Shown here piece after piece: positions 1-8,945 of a stretch of DNA of 33,301 nucleotides. Both the position numbers and the translations under genes were made by a program. The notes beneath the pieces are model-generated. The model did no database searches and was not told where the DNA came from. It saw only the letters and a program-made list of their open reading frames with translations. How positions within the stretch are numbered: position 1 is the first letter of the stretch; each line of letters begins with the position of its first letter. The DNA comes from a candidate division KSB1 bacterium (GTDB lineage: Bacteria; Zhuqueibacterota; JdFR-76; DREG01): the NCBI GenBank assembly GCA_022566355.1, contig JADFJB010000044.1, forward strand, positions 1 through 33,301, given 5' to 3'.

Positions 1-219
1 TATCAGGAATAACAATCCCACAATTGAAATTGCAATTTTTAAATTATTGTAATGATTGGATATTTACTTGATGAATTCGATTTTTTAGTTATATTTGTTG
101 CTATTGTTTTTCTGGACACCCCTAAAAGCATAAAAATATGCATTATCTATTTCTGTAAAACCTGTTCATCGACTCATTATATTCATATGGAGACTCAGTG
201 AAAATAGGAAGCATAATTT

Positions 220-639
220 ATGAGTGAAAAAAAATTCAATACATTATTAATCGAGGACAATCCGGATCATGCCATGCTCATTCGCAGCATACTTTGCAAG
301 TGTACTCAAGTTGCAAAAGTGCAGATTGCAAGTGATGGTCAACGGGCTATTAATTTGTTAAAAGATACGGGCAATTCAACGCTACCTGATTTAGTCATTT
401 TAGATATTAAATTACCCAAGGTAAGTGGTTTCGAAGTGTTAAGTATTTATAAAAACAATGAACGATCTTGCCACATTCCGATTATCGTGTTAAGTACCTC
501 GGGTATCGACAGAGATAAAACCAAAGCCTTGGCATTGGGGGCAGATTATTACCTTATAAAACCCAATGATTTTCAAATATTACATAAGCAGTTCTGCTCT
601 ATTCTCTCAAAGATATCTACTGGTGCAATGGTTTCCTAA
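220..639 (+). CDS. CheY-like single-domain response regulator (Rcp1-type)
   Basis: A 139-residue stand-alone receiver domain with no output domain. The acidic pocket is E12-D13, the phospho-acceptor is D62 in the segment VILDIKLPKVSG, the switch Ser/Thr is S92 and the conserved lysine is K114 followed by P115. The IEDNPDH start and the length are typical of the Rcp1 subgroup, which usually receives phosphate from phytochrome-like or hybrid histidine kinases. No kinase gene is next to it, so its partner is unknown. An AGGAAG ribosome site lies about eight bases before the ATG. It is probably cytoplasmic and monocistronic. Confidence 0.93.
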   Translation: MSEKKFNTLLIEDNPDHAMLIRSILCKCTQVAKVQIASDGQRAINLLKDTGNSTLPDLVILDIKLPKVSGFEVLSIYKNNERSCHIPIIVLSTSGIDRDKTKALALGADYYLIKPNDFQILHKQFCSILSKISTGAMVS

Positions 640-737
640 GCCAAATTATTCAACGCAGAATCCAAAACTTTAAGTATTTTTCTATATTTTTATGGGAGTT
701 ATGTATAGCTTCTGTTAAATAAAATAACCATTCATAT

Positions 738-1778
738 CTACTCTTTAATTCCGCTCATTAAAATACTTATTGGCTTCCATCCCTTTACATTTCCTGTTAC
801 GATTTTAATGGAAGCAGCAATTGGAACTGCGAGCACCATTCCAACGATTCCCCATAGAAATCCCCAGAAAATCAAAAATAAAATAACAACCAATGGACTC
901 AGGTCCAAACTCTTGCCCATCAATTTCGGTTCTAAAATATTTCCCATTAACATTTGAACAACTATTAATGAGATTCCAATCCATAATGGGTAAAGTAATG
1001 AATCAAATTGCAGGAATGACAAAAGGATGGGCGGAATAATTGCAATGATGGATCCAACGTTGGGAATAAAATTGAGTAAGAATGTGAGTAGTCCGAAAAC
1101 AATAGCGAGATCGACATCAAATAACAGTAAAATACAAGTAACTAATACTCCCGTTATAAAACTAATAAGTGTTTTTGTGACAAGATAACGTTGAATCTGT
1201 GAATTGATATTTGTAATTGCCGTCATGATCTCATTAGATTTTTTATCTGGAAATGCCCGACGAATTCTGACGATCAAGTATTCTTTCCCCAATAATGCAT
1301 AGATCATAAAGATCAAGACTAAAAATACATTTCCCAGGAAGGAAAAGATCGAACCTAAGCTGCTGGAAACGAACGATGGTAGGGAAAGATCTTGAATTGC
1401 CTTTGCCCAATCTATCTCTTTGATGTAGTTATTTAAATCTTCCACTGGTATGTTAAAGAGATTTAGAGCGCTGTGGAACAATGCAACGATTTTACCTTCG
1501 TATTTCGGATATTCTGTGGAAAATGAACTGGCCCCGGCATATACCGAGATGCCAAGCAAAATCAAAGTTGTGAAGGCAATGATCAACACCAAAATCACAG
1601 CTAACGGTTTGGGAAATTTCAAACGCCTGAAACCGGACATTACCGGCTCGAAAAGAACCGCAAGAAACATTGCGACAAAAAATGGCCGCAAAATGTTTCT
1701 TAAAAGATAGCAGACAAAAGCAAAAACCACGACAACTAAAATTCCTAGCAGAACGGGTGAAGTTTTGGATTCTTTCAT
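738..1778 (-). CDS. AI-2E family transporter (PerM/YdiK-like membrane protein)
   Basis: A 346-residue polytopic inner-membrane protein. Hydrophobic segments occur near residues 8-50, 60-85, 145-165, 200-235, 240-265 and 290-330, matching the AI-2E transporter family layout with a soluble loop around residues 85-140. The motif FGLLTFLLNFIPNVGSII and the later GNILEPKLMGKSLDLSPLVV are hallmark conserved stretches. The family is named for autoinducer-2 export, but many members act as Na+/H+ or small-molecule exporters, so the substrate is not known. An AGGT element precedes the ATG. It is transcribed opposite to the response regulator, and the two genes converge. Confidence 0.93.
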   Translation of the reverse strand: MKESKTSPVLLGILVVVVFAFVCYLLRNILRPFFVAMFLAVLFEPVMSGFRRLKFPKPLAVILVLIIAFTTLILLGISVYAGASSFSTEYPKYEGKIVALFHSALNLFNIPVEDLNNYIKEIDWAKAIQDLSLPSFVSSSLGSIFSFLGNVFLVLIFMIYALLGKEYLIVRIRRAFPDKKSNEIMTAITNINSQIQRYLVTKTLISFITGVLVTCILLLFDVDLAIVFGLLTFLLNFIPNVGSIIAIIPPILLSFLQFDSLLYPLWIGISLIVVQMLMGNILEPKLMGKSLDLSPLVVILFLIFWGFLWGIVGMVLAVPIAASIKIVTGNVKGWKPISILMSGIKE

Positions 1779-2171
1779 AAATGTACCTGAATTAAATTAA
1801 GATTAACTTTCAGAATAATAGGATTATAGAAGATATGCCGGTAAAATTCGAATTCCAAATGTCTAATTGCTAAACAATTTTATAAATCTCAAATTGTTAT
1901 TCCATAAACCTGATTTGGATACAAATATTCAAATTCAAACCAAGACACCTTTTAAAATCTGTTTAGTAATTTAAGCCGTTGAACATACTACCAATCAGCC
2001 ATACCATTTGATTAACTCCGGGATTTATGTGGTCTGTGACCATACTGCTCGCTCATTAGCCGCTTCAGGGGCTTTTATGCGTGCTCATCACTCAAGGCAA
2101 CAATAACCATGGCCCCTCGAACATTGAGGGCTTTACCATTTAAACAAATCTTGTTGATCCCGCCTAATATT
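1779..2171. other. Intergenic region, no gene recognised
   Basis: About 390 bases between two minus-strand genes. The half next to the AI-2E gene is AT-rich and presumably holds its promoter. The stretch at about 2030-2130 has a more coding-like composition but is interrupted by stops in every frame, and I could not assign it to a family. It may be the remnant of a lost gene. Confidence 0.5.
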
Positions 2172-2900
2172 TTACAACCTGTTCAAAACGTTTTGCAAGC
2201 GGTCCGGGCGATCGGTTATTATGCCATCCACTCCCATTTTGATAAACCGCTTCATTTTCGTTTCCTGATTAACGGTCCAGACTATGATCTTTTTTCCTAC
2301 ACGATGAATGTGCGAAATCAAATCACGATCTACAATTGTAGCATGGCAAACGAAGACATCGAATACGCCCTTTTCCAAATTTGGTGGAATGCCCGAATGA
2401 GTAATCAACCCAGTTGTCATGTTAGGATCAATTTCCAAAACACGGTGGATAGATTTCGGATCAAATGAAGTGATCATACAGTCATCTACGAATTCTTCTT
2501 CTTCTAAAACCTGCACAACCCGGTCAGCCAGGTTTTTCTGCTTCGAGGATAATTTGATCTCAATATTTAATTTTAATCGATTTCGAATTTGATCGATAAC
2601 TTCTTTTAATGTGGGAATTTTTTCCGAAGAAAATTTTGAATGAAACCAGGATCCGGCATCCAGTTTTGCAACTGTGACCCAATCATATTTCCATATTTTC
2701 CCGGATCCGTTTGTTGTCCTGCTTAGGGACATGTCATGCAATAAAACCACTTGCTCATCTCGAGTAAGATGTACATCAATTTCAGCATAATCCGCACCAT
2801 ATTCTATAGCCAGTTCCAAGGCGGAAATAGTATTTTCCGGCGCCAGACCTGAAGCGCCTCGGTGCGCCATTGCAACAAAGTTGGAATTCGAATTATTCAA
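2172..2900 (-). CDS. Glycerophosphodiester phosphodiesterase (GDPD/UgpQ-like)
   Basis: Hydrolyses glycerophosphodiesters to sn-glycerol 3-phosphate and an alcohol. The 242-residue TIM barrel has the family signature: H13-R14 in HRGASGLAPENT, E40 and D42 in AEIDVHLTRD, and H55 in LLHD. The late elements EIKLSSK, MITSFDP and the C-terminal GVDGIITDRPD are also present. There is no signal peptide, so it is a cytoplasmic UgpQ-type enzyme rather than a secreted GlpQ. The annotated start is TTG at 2900; the next in-frame ATG at 2870 would place the protein's first residue only one before the catalytic HRGA motif, so the TTG or a nearby upstream start is more likely. No good ribosome site is visible. 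Confidence 0.93.
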   Translation of the reverse strand: MNNSNSNFVAMAHRGASGLAPENTISALELAIEYGADYAEIDVHLTRDEQVVLLHDMSLSRTTNGSGKIWKYDWVTVAKLDAGSWFHSKFSSEKIPTLKEVIDQIRNRLKLNIEIKLSSKQKNLADRVVQVLEEEEFVDDCMITSFDPKSIHRVLEIDPNMTTGLITHSGIPPNLEKGVFDVFVCHATIVDRDLISHIHRVGKKIIVWTVNQETKMKRFIKMGVDGIITDRPDRLQNVLNRL

Positions 2901-3044
2901 TTGAACGTATCGGTAGGTCAGGATGGTGAGTTATTGGTTGAACAATGAATACCATATTCGAAAGGAAAGTCATTATAAATTGTGACTAATGATGTTCAGC
3001 AGACTTCGGCACTAAGAGTTCTTAGAGTCTTAACTTTAAATTTG

Positions 3045-4160
3045 TTAGCTCAACACTTCTTCGATATTCGTATATTCCAGATCAAATGCTTCGGCAACAT
3101 TTTCATAAGTCACTTTTCCGAAAACCACATTTGCACCTTTTCTAATTTCCATATTTCCCAAAATGGCTTTTTTGTATCCGAGGTTGGCAATTTCAACAGC
3201 ATACGGCAATGTCGCATTGGTCAATGCCATTGTTGAAGTAATTGGAACCGCGCCTGGCATATTCGCGACACAATAATGAATGACTCCATCAATTTCATAT
3301 ACCGGATCCTGATGTGTGGTTGGTTTTGAGGTTTCCAGAGAACCACCCTGGTCAATGGCGACATCCACAATAACTGCACCTTTCTTCATTTTCTTAATTA
3401 GTTCGCGGGTGATTAACTTAGGCGCTTTTGCTCCAGGGATCAATACACCACTCACCAATAAATCCGCTATTTGTGCGAGTTCTCTAACGGATTCCGGATT
3501 GGATATGATCGGAATTACATTTTTGGGCATCACATCGCTCAAATAACGCAGCCTGGACAAATTAACATCTAGGATGTAAACTCTTGCTCCTAAACCAGCT
3601 GCCATTTTCGCAGCATTTGTTCCGACAACACCCCCTCCAATTATTACTACTACGGCGGGTTCGACGCCAGTTACACCACCCAGCATAATACCACGTCCAC
3701 CCCGTGTCTTTTCGAGAAAAGTAGCGCCTGCTTGGATTGATAAACGTCCCGCAACCTCACTCATCGGGGTTAATAGGGGCAACTCTCCTTTATCATTTTC
3801 TATTGTTTCGTACGCAATAGCGATACAGTTGGAATCAATTACAGCGCGAGTGAGCTCCTCTGAAGCTGCAAAGTGAAAATAAGTAAATAAGATCTGCCCT
3901 TCCCGCATCAAAGGATATTCCTGTGGCAAGGGCTCCTTTACTTTCATCACCATATCTGCACGATCGTAAATTTCTTTGGCAGTTTCACAGATTTCAGCGC
4001 CGGCAGCCTGGAATAGACCATTCGGAAACGAGCTTCCGTCACCAGCATGCTTTTCGACAATAACATCATGACCATTTTGCTTTAGCAGTTCAACTCCGGC
4101 AGGTACCAAAGACACACGGTTTTCATCAGGCTTAATTTCTTTCAGGACCCCGACTAGCAT
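3045..4160 (-). CDS. ald: Alanine dehydrogenase
   Basis: NAD-dependent oxidative deamination of L-alanine to pyruvate and ammonia, or the reverse. The start at 4160 is chosen because a strong AAGGAGG lies five bases upstream and the resulting N-terminus MLVGVLKEIKPDENRV aligns with known alanine dehydrogenases; a longer open frame to 4232 adds 24 residues not typical of the family. The 371-residue product has the pyruvate-binding R15, catalytic K75 (VKEPLP) and H96 (FTYFHFAA), and the Rossmann motif IIGGGVVGTNAAKMA. The product is a soluble homohexamer in known relatives. It is monocistronic, with a perfect inverted repeat about 115 bases upstream. Confidence 0.96.
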   Translation of the reverse strand: MLVGVLKEIKPDENRVSLVPAGVELLKQNGHDVIVEKHAGDGSSFPNGLFQAAGAEICETAKEIYDRADMVMKVKEPLPQEYPLMREGQILFTYFHFAASEELTRAVIDSNCIAIAYETIENDKGELPLLTPMSEVAGRLSIQAGATFLEKTRGGRGIMLGGVTGVEPAVVVIIGGGVVGTNAAKMAAGLGARVYILDVNLSRLRYLSDVMPKNVIPIISNPESVRELAQIADLLVSGVLIPGAKAPKLITRELIKKMKKGAVIVDVAIDQGGSLETSKPTTHQDPVYEIDGVIHYCVANMPGAVPITSTMALTNATLPYAVEIANLGYKKAILGNMEIRKGANVVFGKVTYENVAEAFDLEYTNIEEVLS

Positions 4161-4164
4161 GTTG

Positions 4165-4171
4165 CCTCCTT
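4165..4171 (-). promoter_or_regulatory. Ribosome binding site fixing the ald start
   Basis: The minus-strand sequence AAGGAGG ends four to five bases before the ATG at 4160. It decides between this start and a longer open frame beginning at 4232. Confidence 0.85.
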
Positions 4172-4273
4172 GGCTTGGCTTAAGTTCACTTCCTGATTGT
4201 TTGGTCATTTCTAATTTGAATTTGGGAAACAATATAAGGATTTTTTAATGTACTAACAAACAAATTGATAAAT

Positions 4274-4295
4274 AAAGTTAGCTCTCGCTAACTTT
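4274..4295. promoter_or_regulatory. Perfect 9-bp inverted repeat (operator or hairpin)
   Basis: AAAGTTAGC, loop TCTC, GCTAACTTT. It sits between the divergent ald and cytochrome genes, where no transcript should need to end, so an operator for a dimeric regulator is possible. A bidirectional hairpin with a T-run on the plus strand is the alternative. Confidence 0.4.
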
Positions 4296-4552
4296 TTGAT
4301 AATTGACATTCATTGAATTTTGGAGCAGATAAAGCCCAAATTACAGTTGATTAATAGAAAATTATTTCTGGATTTTTTCAATTAGTCTTTTCATATTAAT
4401 CGAACCACAAAAAAAATCAAAGGTATTGCGGAGGATCTATTTTAAGTTTGTTCAGTTTATATCAACTATGCCTTTTAAAGCAAAATAGTAATTAAGTTAA
4501 TACCCTTTTTGCATAATAATTATAATATTTCATGGATTGGAGAATTTATCAA

Positions 4553-4987
4553 ATGACCCGAATTGGCTCTATCCTTGTACTGGTGTTTCTTGCTTTCATA
4601 GGATGTGAAGGAAAAATCATAACTGAAGCTGATTTTGCAAATGAGAATAACAACAATGGTTCTCCAGCACTAACCTTTGCGGAAATTCAAACCCAGGTTT
4701 TTACACCAAGATGTGCTACAAGCGGATGCCATACCGGTCCAAATCCTCAAATGGGTCAAAACCTATCCGCAGGACAGGCTTATGCAAATATCGTAAATGT
4801 AAACAGCATTGAGAACCCAGCACTAAAAAGGATCGATCCCTTCAATAGTGCGGATAGTTATTTAATCAGAAAACTAAGAGGGCAAAACATCTCTGGTAAT
4901 CGTATGCCAAATGGCAGACCGCCTCTTTCAAATTCGATTATCAATTCTATGGCTGCTTGGGTTGATGCCGGCGCACCCAATAATTAA
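4553..4987 (+). CDS. Lipoprotein c-type cytochrome (single heme)
   Basis: A small envelope electron-transfer protein. The start at 4553 is preferred over 4532 because GGAGA lies nine bases before it and the N-terminus MTRIGSILVLVFLAFIGC then forms a compact lipoprotein signal ending at the lipidated Cys18. After a short Asn-rich linker, the heme site is CATSGCH (C54, C59, H60), a CX4CH variant rather than CXXCH. Met118 in NRMPNG is the likely sixth ligand, and the C-terminus SIINSMAAWVDAGAPNN is typical of cytochrome domains in FCB and planctomycete surface proteins. It is first in an operon with YceI and DUF5777 genes. The partner oxidoreductase is not identified. Confidence 0.82.
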   Translation: MTRIGSILVLVFLAFIGCEGKIITEADFANENNNNGSPALTFAEIQTQVFTPRCATSGCHTGPNPQMGQNLSAGQAYANIVNVNSIENPALKRIDPFNSADSYLIRKLRGQNISGNRMPNGRPPLSNSIINSMAAWVDAGAPNN

Positions 4988-5044
4988 TTGGGCTCCTTTA
5001 ATTAACTAAACTATTTAATTAATAACCAAAAAGGGAAAGTTATA

Positions 5045-5632
5045 ATGAGAAATTATTTATTGGCAGCATTCATTTTGACTTTTTCAAACCTTGCTATCGC
5101 TGATGAATTGCATGTAGACAAATCAAAAAAGAACCAGGTACAATTCACGGCAAAGGCGCCGTCTTTTCTATCTTTAGCGCCTGTAGTTGGTAGCTTTGAT
5201 GGAGTTACTGAAAAGATTGATGGCTACGTTTTCTGGACCGGGGATGATATGAAATCAGACAGTGAAATATATTTTGAGGTGGATTTGAATTCACTCGACA
5301 CAGGAATTGGTTTGAGAAACAGGCATATGCGAGAAAATTATCTTGAAACCGATGAGTATGCATATGCAAAGTACTCTGCAAAAATCACTAAAGTTGAAAA
5401 AGATTCTACAGGTTTGTTGATCACGGTTAATGGAAAAATGACTATCCATGGTGTTGAAAGAGAACTAGAGACAATCGGAAAAGTTATCGTGGATGGGGAT
5501 AGTTACAAAATTAGCTACGTAATCCCTTTAAAATTATCGGATTATAAAATCAATCGAGGTGCGATTTTTAAAATTAGCGATGATGTTAAATTGACTTTGG
5601 ATTTCTATTTGAAAAAAATCAAAAAAGAATAA
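5045..5632 (+). CDS. YceI family protein (secreted lipocalin-like)
   Basis: A 195-residue protein with a signal peptide (residues 1-19, ending near AIADE) followed by a YceI domain. Family features include VVGSFDGVTEKIDGYVFW, the conserved RNRHMRENYLETDEYAYAKY segment, and the C-terminal strand KLTLDFYLKK. YceI proteins form an extended lipocalin-like barrel that binds polyisoprenoids or other amphiphiles in the periplasm. It lies 57 bases after the cytochrome gene and 12 before the DUF5777 gene, so the three are probably co-transcribed. A quinone- or isoprenoid-linked redox role is an inference from that context. Confidence 0.9.
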   Translation: MRNYLLAAFILTFSNLAIADELHVDKSKKNQVQFTAKAPSFLSLAPVVGSFDGVTEKIDGYVFWTGDDMKSDSEIYFEVDLNSLDTGIGLRNRHMRENYLETDEYAYAKYSAKITKVEKDSTGLLITVNGKMTIHGVERELETIGKVIVDGDSYKISYVIPLKLSDYKINRGAIFKISDDVKLTLDFYLKKIKKE

Positions 5633-5644
5633 TTTGGAGGACCC

Positions 5645-6505
5645 GTGAAAAGACTTTTACTTTTTGCTATACTTATTTCGATTTTAGCACCAAGCCTAAT
5701 GGCCCAACAAAGGAGCCCCCGGTGGAAACGGACAGAGGCTCCCGTAAAGCTTGATCTTCGTTTATTCCATTCCCCCCATGCATTAAATTTACCTACCGCG
5801 GAAACCTTGCAAAAGGGCGATCTTGAAATCGAAATCTCCCACAGGTTCCTTCCCCCTCTATCCGAGGGTTTTGATCAGTTGTATGGGATTGACGGTCCCA
5901 TCAATAACCGACTGGCAATCGGGTATGCCCCTTCTAATAGAATGGTGATAACCATTGCCAGAAGCAACACCAACGACAATCTCGATTTTCAGATTAAGCA
6001 TAAAACCATACAAATCTACAGTCAATCTCTACCTACTGAAATTGGCTTGTTAGGCGGAATCGGTTGGAATATGGAAGTCTTTGATGAAAACGGAAAGCGC
6101 TCAAGAACAGATTCAAAGAATTTCCAGTTTTACGGTCAAATGATTACAAATAGCTTAATGAATAAACACTTTGGCTTTGGGCTTGTGCTTTCTCACCTGG
6201 AAAACAGCCGATTTTTCGGGGATGAAACGTTGAGCACTACCGCATTAGGAGGTTATATCGGTTATTTTTCGTTCAAGCGTTGGAATTTTATCGCCGAATG
6301 GAACCAAACCATCGATGGCTATAAAGTTCATTCCAATTCATTGGCTATGGGTTTCGAATTGGAAACCGGCGGTCACATTTTTAAAATTCTTGTCGGGAAT
6401 AGCGCTGCAATGAATCCTAGTCAATACCTGGCCGGAGCAGATATCAGTCCGGATCTGGATAATTGGCGCCTGGGATTTATGCTTACGCGATTACTTAAGA
6501 TTTGA
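5645..6505 (+). CDS. DUF5777-type outer-membrane beta-barrel protein
   Basis: A 286-residue exported protein starting with GTG, with a TGGAGG ribosome site just upstream. The signal peptide ends at MAQQ (about residue 21). The mature part has the pattern of a beta-barrel: LDLRLFHSPHALNLPTAETL, GDLEIEISHRF, then GLDQ-like and NNRLAIGYAPSNRM segments with alternating polar and hydrophobic residues. This resembles DUF5777, a family of unknown function found in Bacteroidota and relatives next to cytochrome c and YceI genes. It is the last gene of this operon. I recognise the family but not a biochemical activity. Confidence 0.75.
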   Translation: MKRLLLFAILISILAPSLMAQQRSPRWKRTEAPVKLDLRLFHSPHALNLPTAETLQKGDLEIEISHRFLPPLSEGFDQLYGIDGPINNRLAIGYAPSNRMVITIARSNTNDNLDFQIKHKTIQIYSQSLPTEIGLLGGIGWNMEVFDENGKRSRTDSKNFQFYGQMITNSLMNKHFGFGLVLSHLENSRFFGDETLSTTALGGYIGYFSFKRWNFIAEWNQTIDGYKVHSNSLAMGFELETGGHIFKILVGNSAAMNPSQYLAGADISPDLDNWRLGFMLTRLLKI

Positions 6506-6724
6506 TATTTTGTGTGATTTTTAAAATTAGTTGTAGGTACACTCGAATGGGATTCAAAACCATAAAAAATACAACCTTCTAAACCCATACCCCAAAAAAT
6601 TCTTGACAAAGGCGCACAATGATATAACTATGGGGAAAAATAAACAAGGATGGGATTAACAGAAAAAACCCATGAAACCATTCTTCAAAGATCTGATTCA
6701 CACATCTCTGCGGTAGAAGTTTAG

Positions 6725-6913
6725 AATAAAAGGAATAAACTATATTCTCGCATCCTTGTGGTCTTTTGGATTCGGGAAGCAGCTATTTTGAGTATTGCTG
6801 AACAAATTAGTAAATTCTGCGAAGAAGTTAAAAAACAGTATCCATTAGAAAGTTGGCAACATGTGCCGATATCGGGGAAATTCTTTTCGCGGGAGGCAGT
6901 TATATTATCTTAA
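6725..6913 (+). pseudogene. Possible HepT/DUF86-like remnant
   Basis: An open stretch of about 62 codons without a start codon, ending in TAA at 6911. Its second half reads SIAEQISKFCEEVKKQYPLE followed by SWQHVPISG, which resembles the HepT core IGEAAKxISEExKxxYPEIPW. After that point the usual RNxxxH active-site motif is missing. No MntA nucleotidyltransferase partner is seen upstream. The similarity is short, so this is a tentative call. Confidence 0.3.
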
Positions 6914-7071
6914 GCCTTAACATCCGCATTTTGTTATCATTTTCAAATAAATAAAGCGGTTTTTATGCATTAGCCTTCACTTGTTTAAAGTACCATTCTT
7001 TAAAAAAAATAAGAATTACCGGCAAATGTTAAAAAACCATAATAAATTAAGTTATTCGAAAACCTCGCATT

Positions 7072-7176
7072 GTCACCCCTGCATGTGTCCCCAAACGCAT
7101 TCGGGGATAGGTCTGGTGGGGGTCCATTTGGGTGTTTTCAATAGGTAGATTCCCGATAAAACCACGTGGGAATCAC
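7072..7176. repeat. Degraded inverted-repeat intergenic element (copy 1)
   Basis: Begins with GTCACCCCTGCATG and ends with CACGTGGGAATCAC, which are imperfect inverted ends. An internal AGATTCCCG segment is shared with the copy at 20128-20203, so this appears to be a diverged member of the same family. Confidence 0.55.
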
Positions 7177-7275
7177 GGTAGCTCGGGGGTTTTCGGATCG
7201 GCTCTAAGTTATCTGTTTTATACAATCCCCAGTTCACAGTTTACCAGATAACGAATTAAAGGAATGAATATCTTC

Positions 7276-7998
7276 ATGCAAAACTATGATAGTGAATTAA
7301 ACAATTTTACAGAAACCGGTTTCTTTCAAGAAAAAGACGCGGCAATGAAACATCTTCGTGATACCGATGATATTTTAACATCAGAGGGTGTAGATTACTG
7401 CCTGATGTTTGGGACCCTGCTTGGACTTCTGCGTCACAAGGATTTCATTCCATGGGACGATGACCTCGATATTATTATCTTTGATATAGTAAAATTGGAA
7501 AATCGCTGTATTAAAAAATTTAAAGAAAGAGGTTATACCGTCTTACAGGATATTCGCAGGATAAGTCCTTTCCCTAAATTGCCGATTTTCAAACTAAAAA
7601 CACGGTGTGGATACCGCATTTACTCAAATAAAGGTAGTGCTATACCAGGGGTTGGCTGGAAATTCCCATGGCTTGGGGTATGGGAATCTGTGTTAAAAAA
7701 GGAGACCATGACTCTTCCGCCTGAAAAATTCGTCTATAATATCAATGATTTTTTTCCTTTACAACGAAGAACATTTAAAGATTTTTCTGTTATGATTCCT
7801 CAAAACCCTGGAAAAATACTTAATGAATATTTCAGTACAGACAATTGGATGGAATATTGTATGCCTTCTACTTTTGATCACCGGCATTACAAATCTACCG
7901 GATTTCCAGTTGTTAAAAAAACAGTAAATGAGGTATTGCAGTTCTTAGAAATACAAAATAACTTTTTAGCGTTCAGTAAACCATTTTCTGACAATTAA
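7276..7998 (+). CDS. LicD family phosphotransferase
   Basis: LicD proteins transfer a phospho-alcohol (phosphocholine in the best-known cases) from a CDP-activated donor onto a surface glycan. The 240-residue protein has the family core LMFGTLLGLLRHKDFIPWDD followed by DLDIII, with the paired metal-binding aspartates of a nucleotidyltransferase fold. A start at 7276 is preferred because AAAGGA directly abuts the upstream ATG at 7264 but lies twelve bases from this one. It is the first gene of the phosphonate operon, which makes nucleotide-activated 2-aminoethylphosphonate, so transfer of AEP to a glycan is the likely job. The acceptor is unknown. Confidence 0.85.
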   Translation: MQNYDSELNNFTETGFFQEKDAAMKHLRDTDDILTSEGVDYCLMFGTLLGLLRHKDFIPWDDDLDIIIFDIVKLENRCIKKFKERGYTVLQDIRRISPFPKLPIFKLKTRCGYRIYSNKGSAIPGVGWKFPWLGVWESVLKKETMTLPPEKFVYNINDFFPLQRRTFKDFSVMIPQNPGKILNEYFSTDNWMEYCMPSTFDHRHYKSTGFPVVKKTVNEVLQFLEIQNNFLAFSKPFSDN

Positions 7999-8060
7999 AT
8001 ACAGCCCACACCCCTTAATAGGATTTATGGAAACTGATATCTCAAGGAGAATGAATTGAA

Positions 8061-8942
8061 ATGAAGAAAACGACACGATTGAAAAACATGCTATATAGCT
8101 CTGAACTGGAATTTTTAATGGAAGCCCACAATGGATTATCAGCACGAATCGTCGAACAGTCAGGCTTCAAGGGTATTTGGGCGAGTGGACTTTCGATGAG
8201 CGCTGCCCTCGGTATCCGCGATAATAATGAAGCGAGCTGGACACAGGTGCTTGAGACAGTAGAATTTATGAGTGATTCCACCTCTATTCCCATTTTACTG
8301 GATGGCGATACGGGGTATGGTAACTTCAATAATTTTCGCCGGCTTATTAAAAAGATTGAGCAACGTGATATTGCGGGGGTATGTGTAGAAGATAAGATTT
8401 TCCCAAAGACCAATAGCTTTCTAAGTGAGCGTCAACAACTTGCCGGCATAGATGAATTTTGCGGTAAAATTAAAGCCGGGAAAGATACTCAGAAAGACGA
8501 TGATTTCTGTATTATTGCCCGTGTTGAGGCCTTTATTGCCGGATGGGGGTTGGAGGAAACACTGAAGCGGGCTATTGCCTACCATCAGGCAGGTGCAGAT
8601 GCTGTGCTTATACATAGTAAAATTTCAACTTTTGATGAAATCCAGTCATTCCTGAAAGAATGGGGCAATCGTGGGCCGGTGGTCATTGTTCCGACAAAAT
8701 ACTACAAAACCCCAACGACCATATTCAGAGAATTTAATATCAGTCTGGTTATTTGGGCCAACCACTTGATGAGATCCGCAATAACTGCTATGAAGAGAAC
8801 GGCTAACCAGATATACGAGATGCAGTCCCTTGATGGTATTGAAGAAAGCATCGCCACCCTTGCTGAAGTATTTGAATTACAGGATGCGAATGAATTGATA
8901 CAGGCCGAAAAGAAATACCTCCCGGCCATTGAAAGGAATTAA
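8061..8942 (+). CDS. pepM: Phosphoenolpyruvate phosphomutase
   Basis: Converts phosphoenolpyruvate to phosphonopyruvate, forming the C-P bond that starts nearly all phosphonate biosynthesis. The 293-residue isocitrate-lyase-superfamily barrel carries the diagnostic mutase loop [11 protein letters not shown] (residues 110-120), matching the EDKxxxxxNS signature that separates true mutases from lyases. Substrate and metal-binding residues appear in [11 protein letters not shown] (38-48) and [11 protein letters not shown] (81-91). AAGGAG lies upstream of the ATG. The gene is followed three bases later by the decarboxylase that pulls this unfavourable equilibrium forward. No extra N- or C-terminal domain is fused. 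Confidence 0.97.
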   Translation: MKKTTRLKNMLYSSELEFLMEAHNGLSARIVEQSGFKGIWASGLSMSAALGIRDNNEASWTQVLETVEFMSDSTSIPILLDGDTGYGNFNNFRRLIKKIEQRDIAGVCVEDKIFPKTNSFLSERQQLAGIDEFCGKIKAGKDTQKDDDFCIIARVEAFIAGWGLEETLKRAIAYHQAGADAVLIHSKISTFDEIQSFLKEWGNRGPVVIVPTKYYKTPTTIFREFNISLVIWANHLMRSAITAMKRTANQIYEMQSLDGIEESIATLAEVFELQDANELIQAEKKYLPAIERN

Positions 8943-8945
8943 AAA

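Larger units (their letters stand above)
4161..4552. other. Divergent intergenic region between ald and the cytochrome operon
   Basis: About 390 AT-rich bases that must hold the promoters of ald (leftward) and of the cytochrome c operon (rightward). The only clear structure is a perfect inverted repeat at 4274-4295. A TTGACA hexamer occurs at 4303-4308, but no well-spaced partner hexamer is evident, so I do not call a promoter. Confidence 0.5.
6506..7275 (+). other. Gene-poor stretch with remnant and repeat
   Basis: About 770 bases without an intact gene. It holds a possible HepT-like fragment (6725-6913), an AT-rich stretch, and a degraded inverted-repeat element (7072-7176). The promoter of the phosphonate operon should lie near its right end. 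Confidence 0.6.

Noticed and set aside
2109-2468. 119-residue plus-strand open frame
   Set aside because: Lies antisense to the glycerophosphodiesterase 3' end, which has clear family motifs; a shadow frame.
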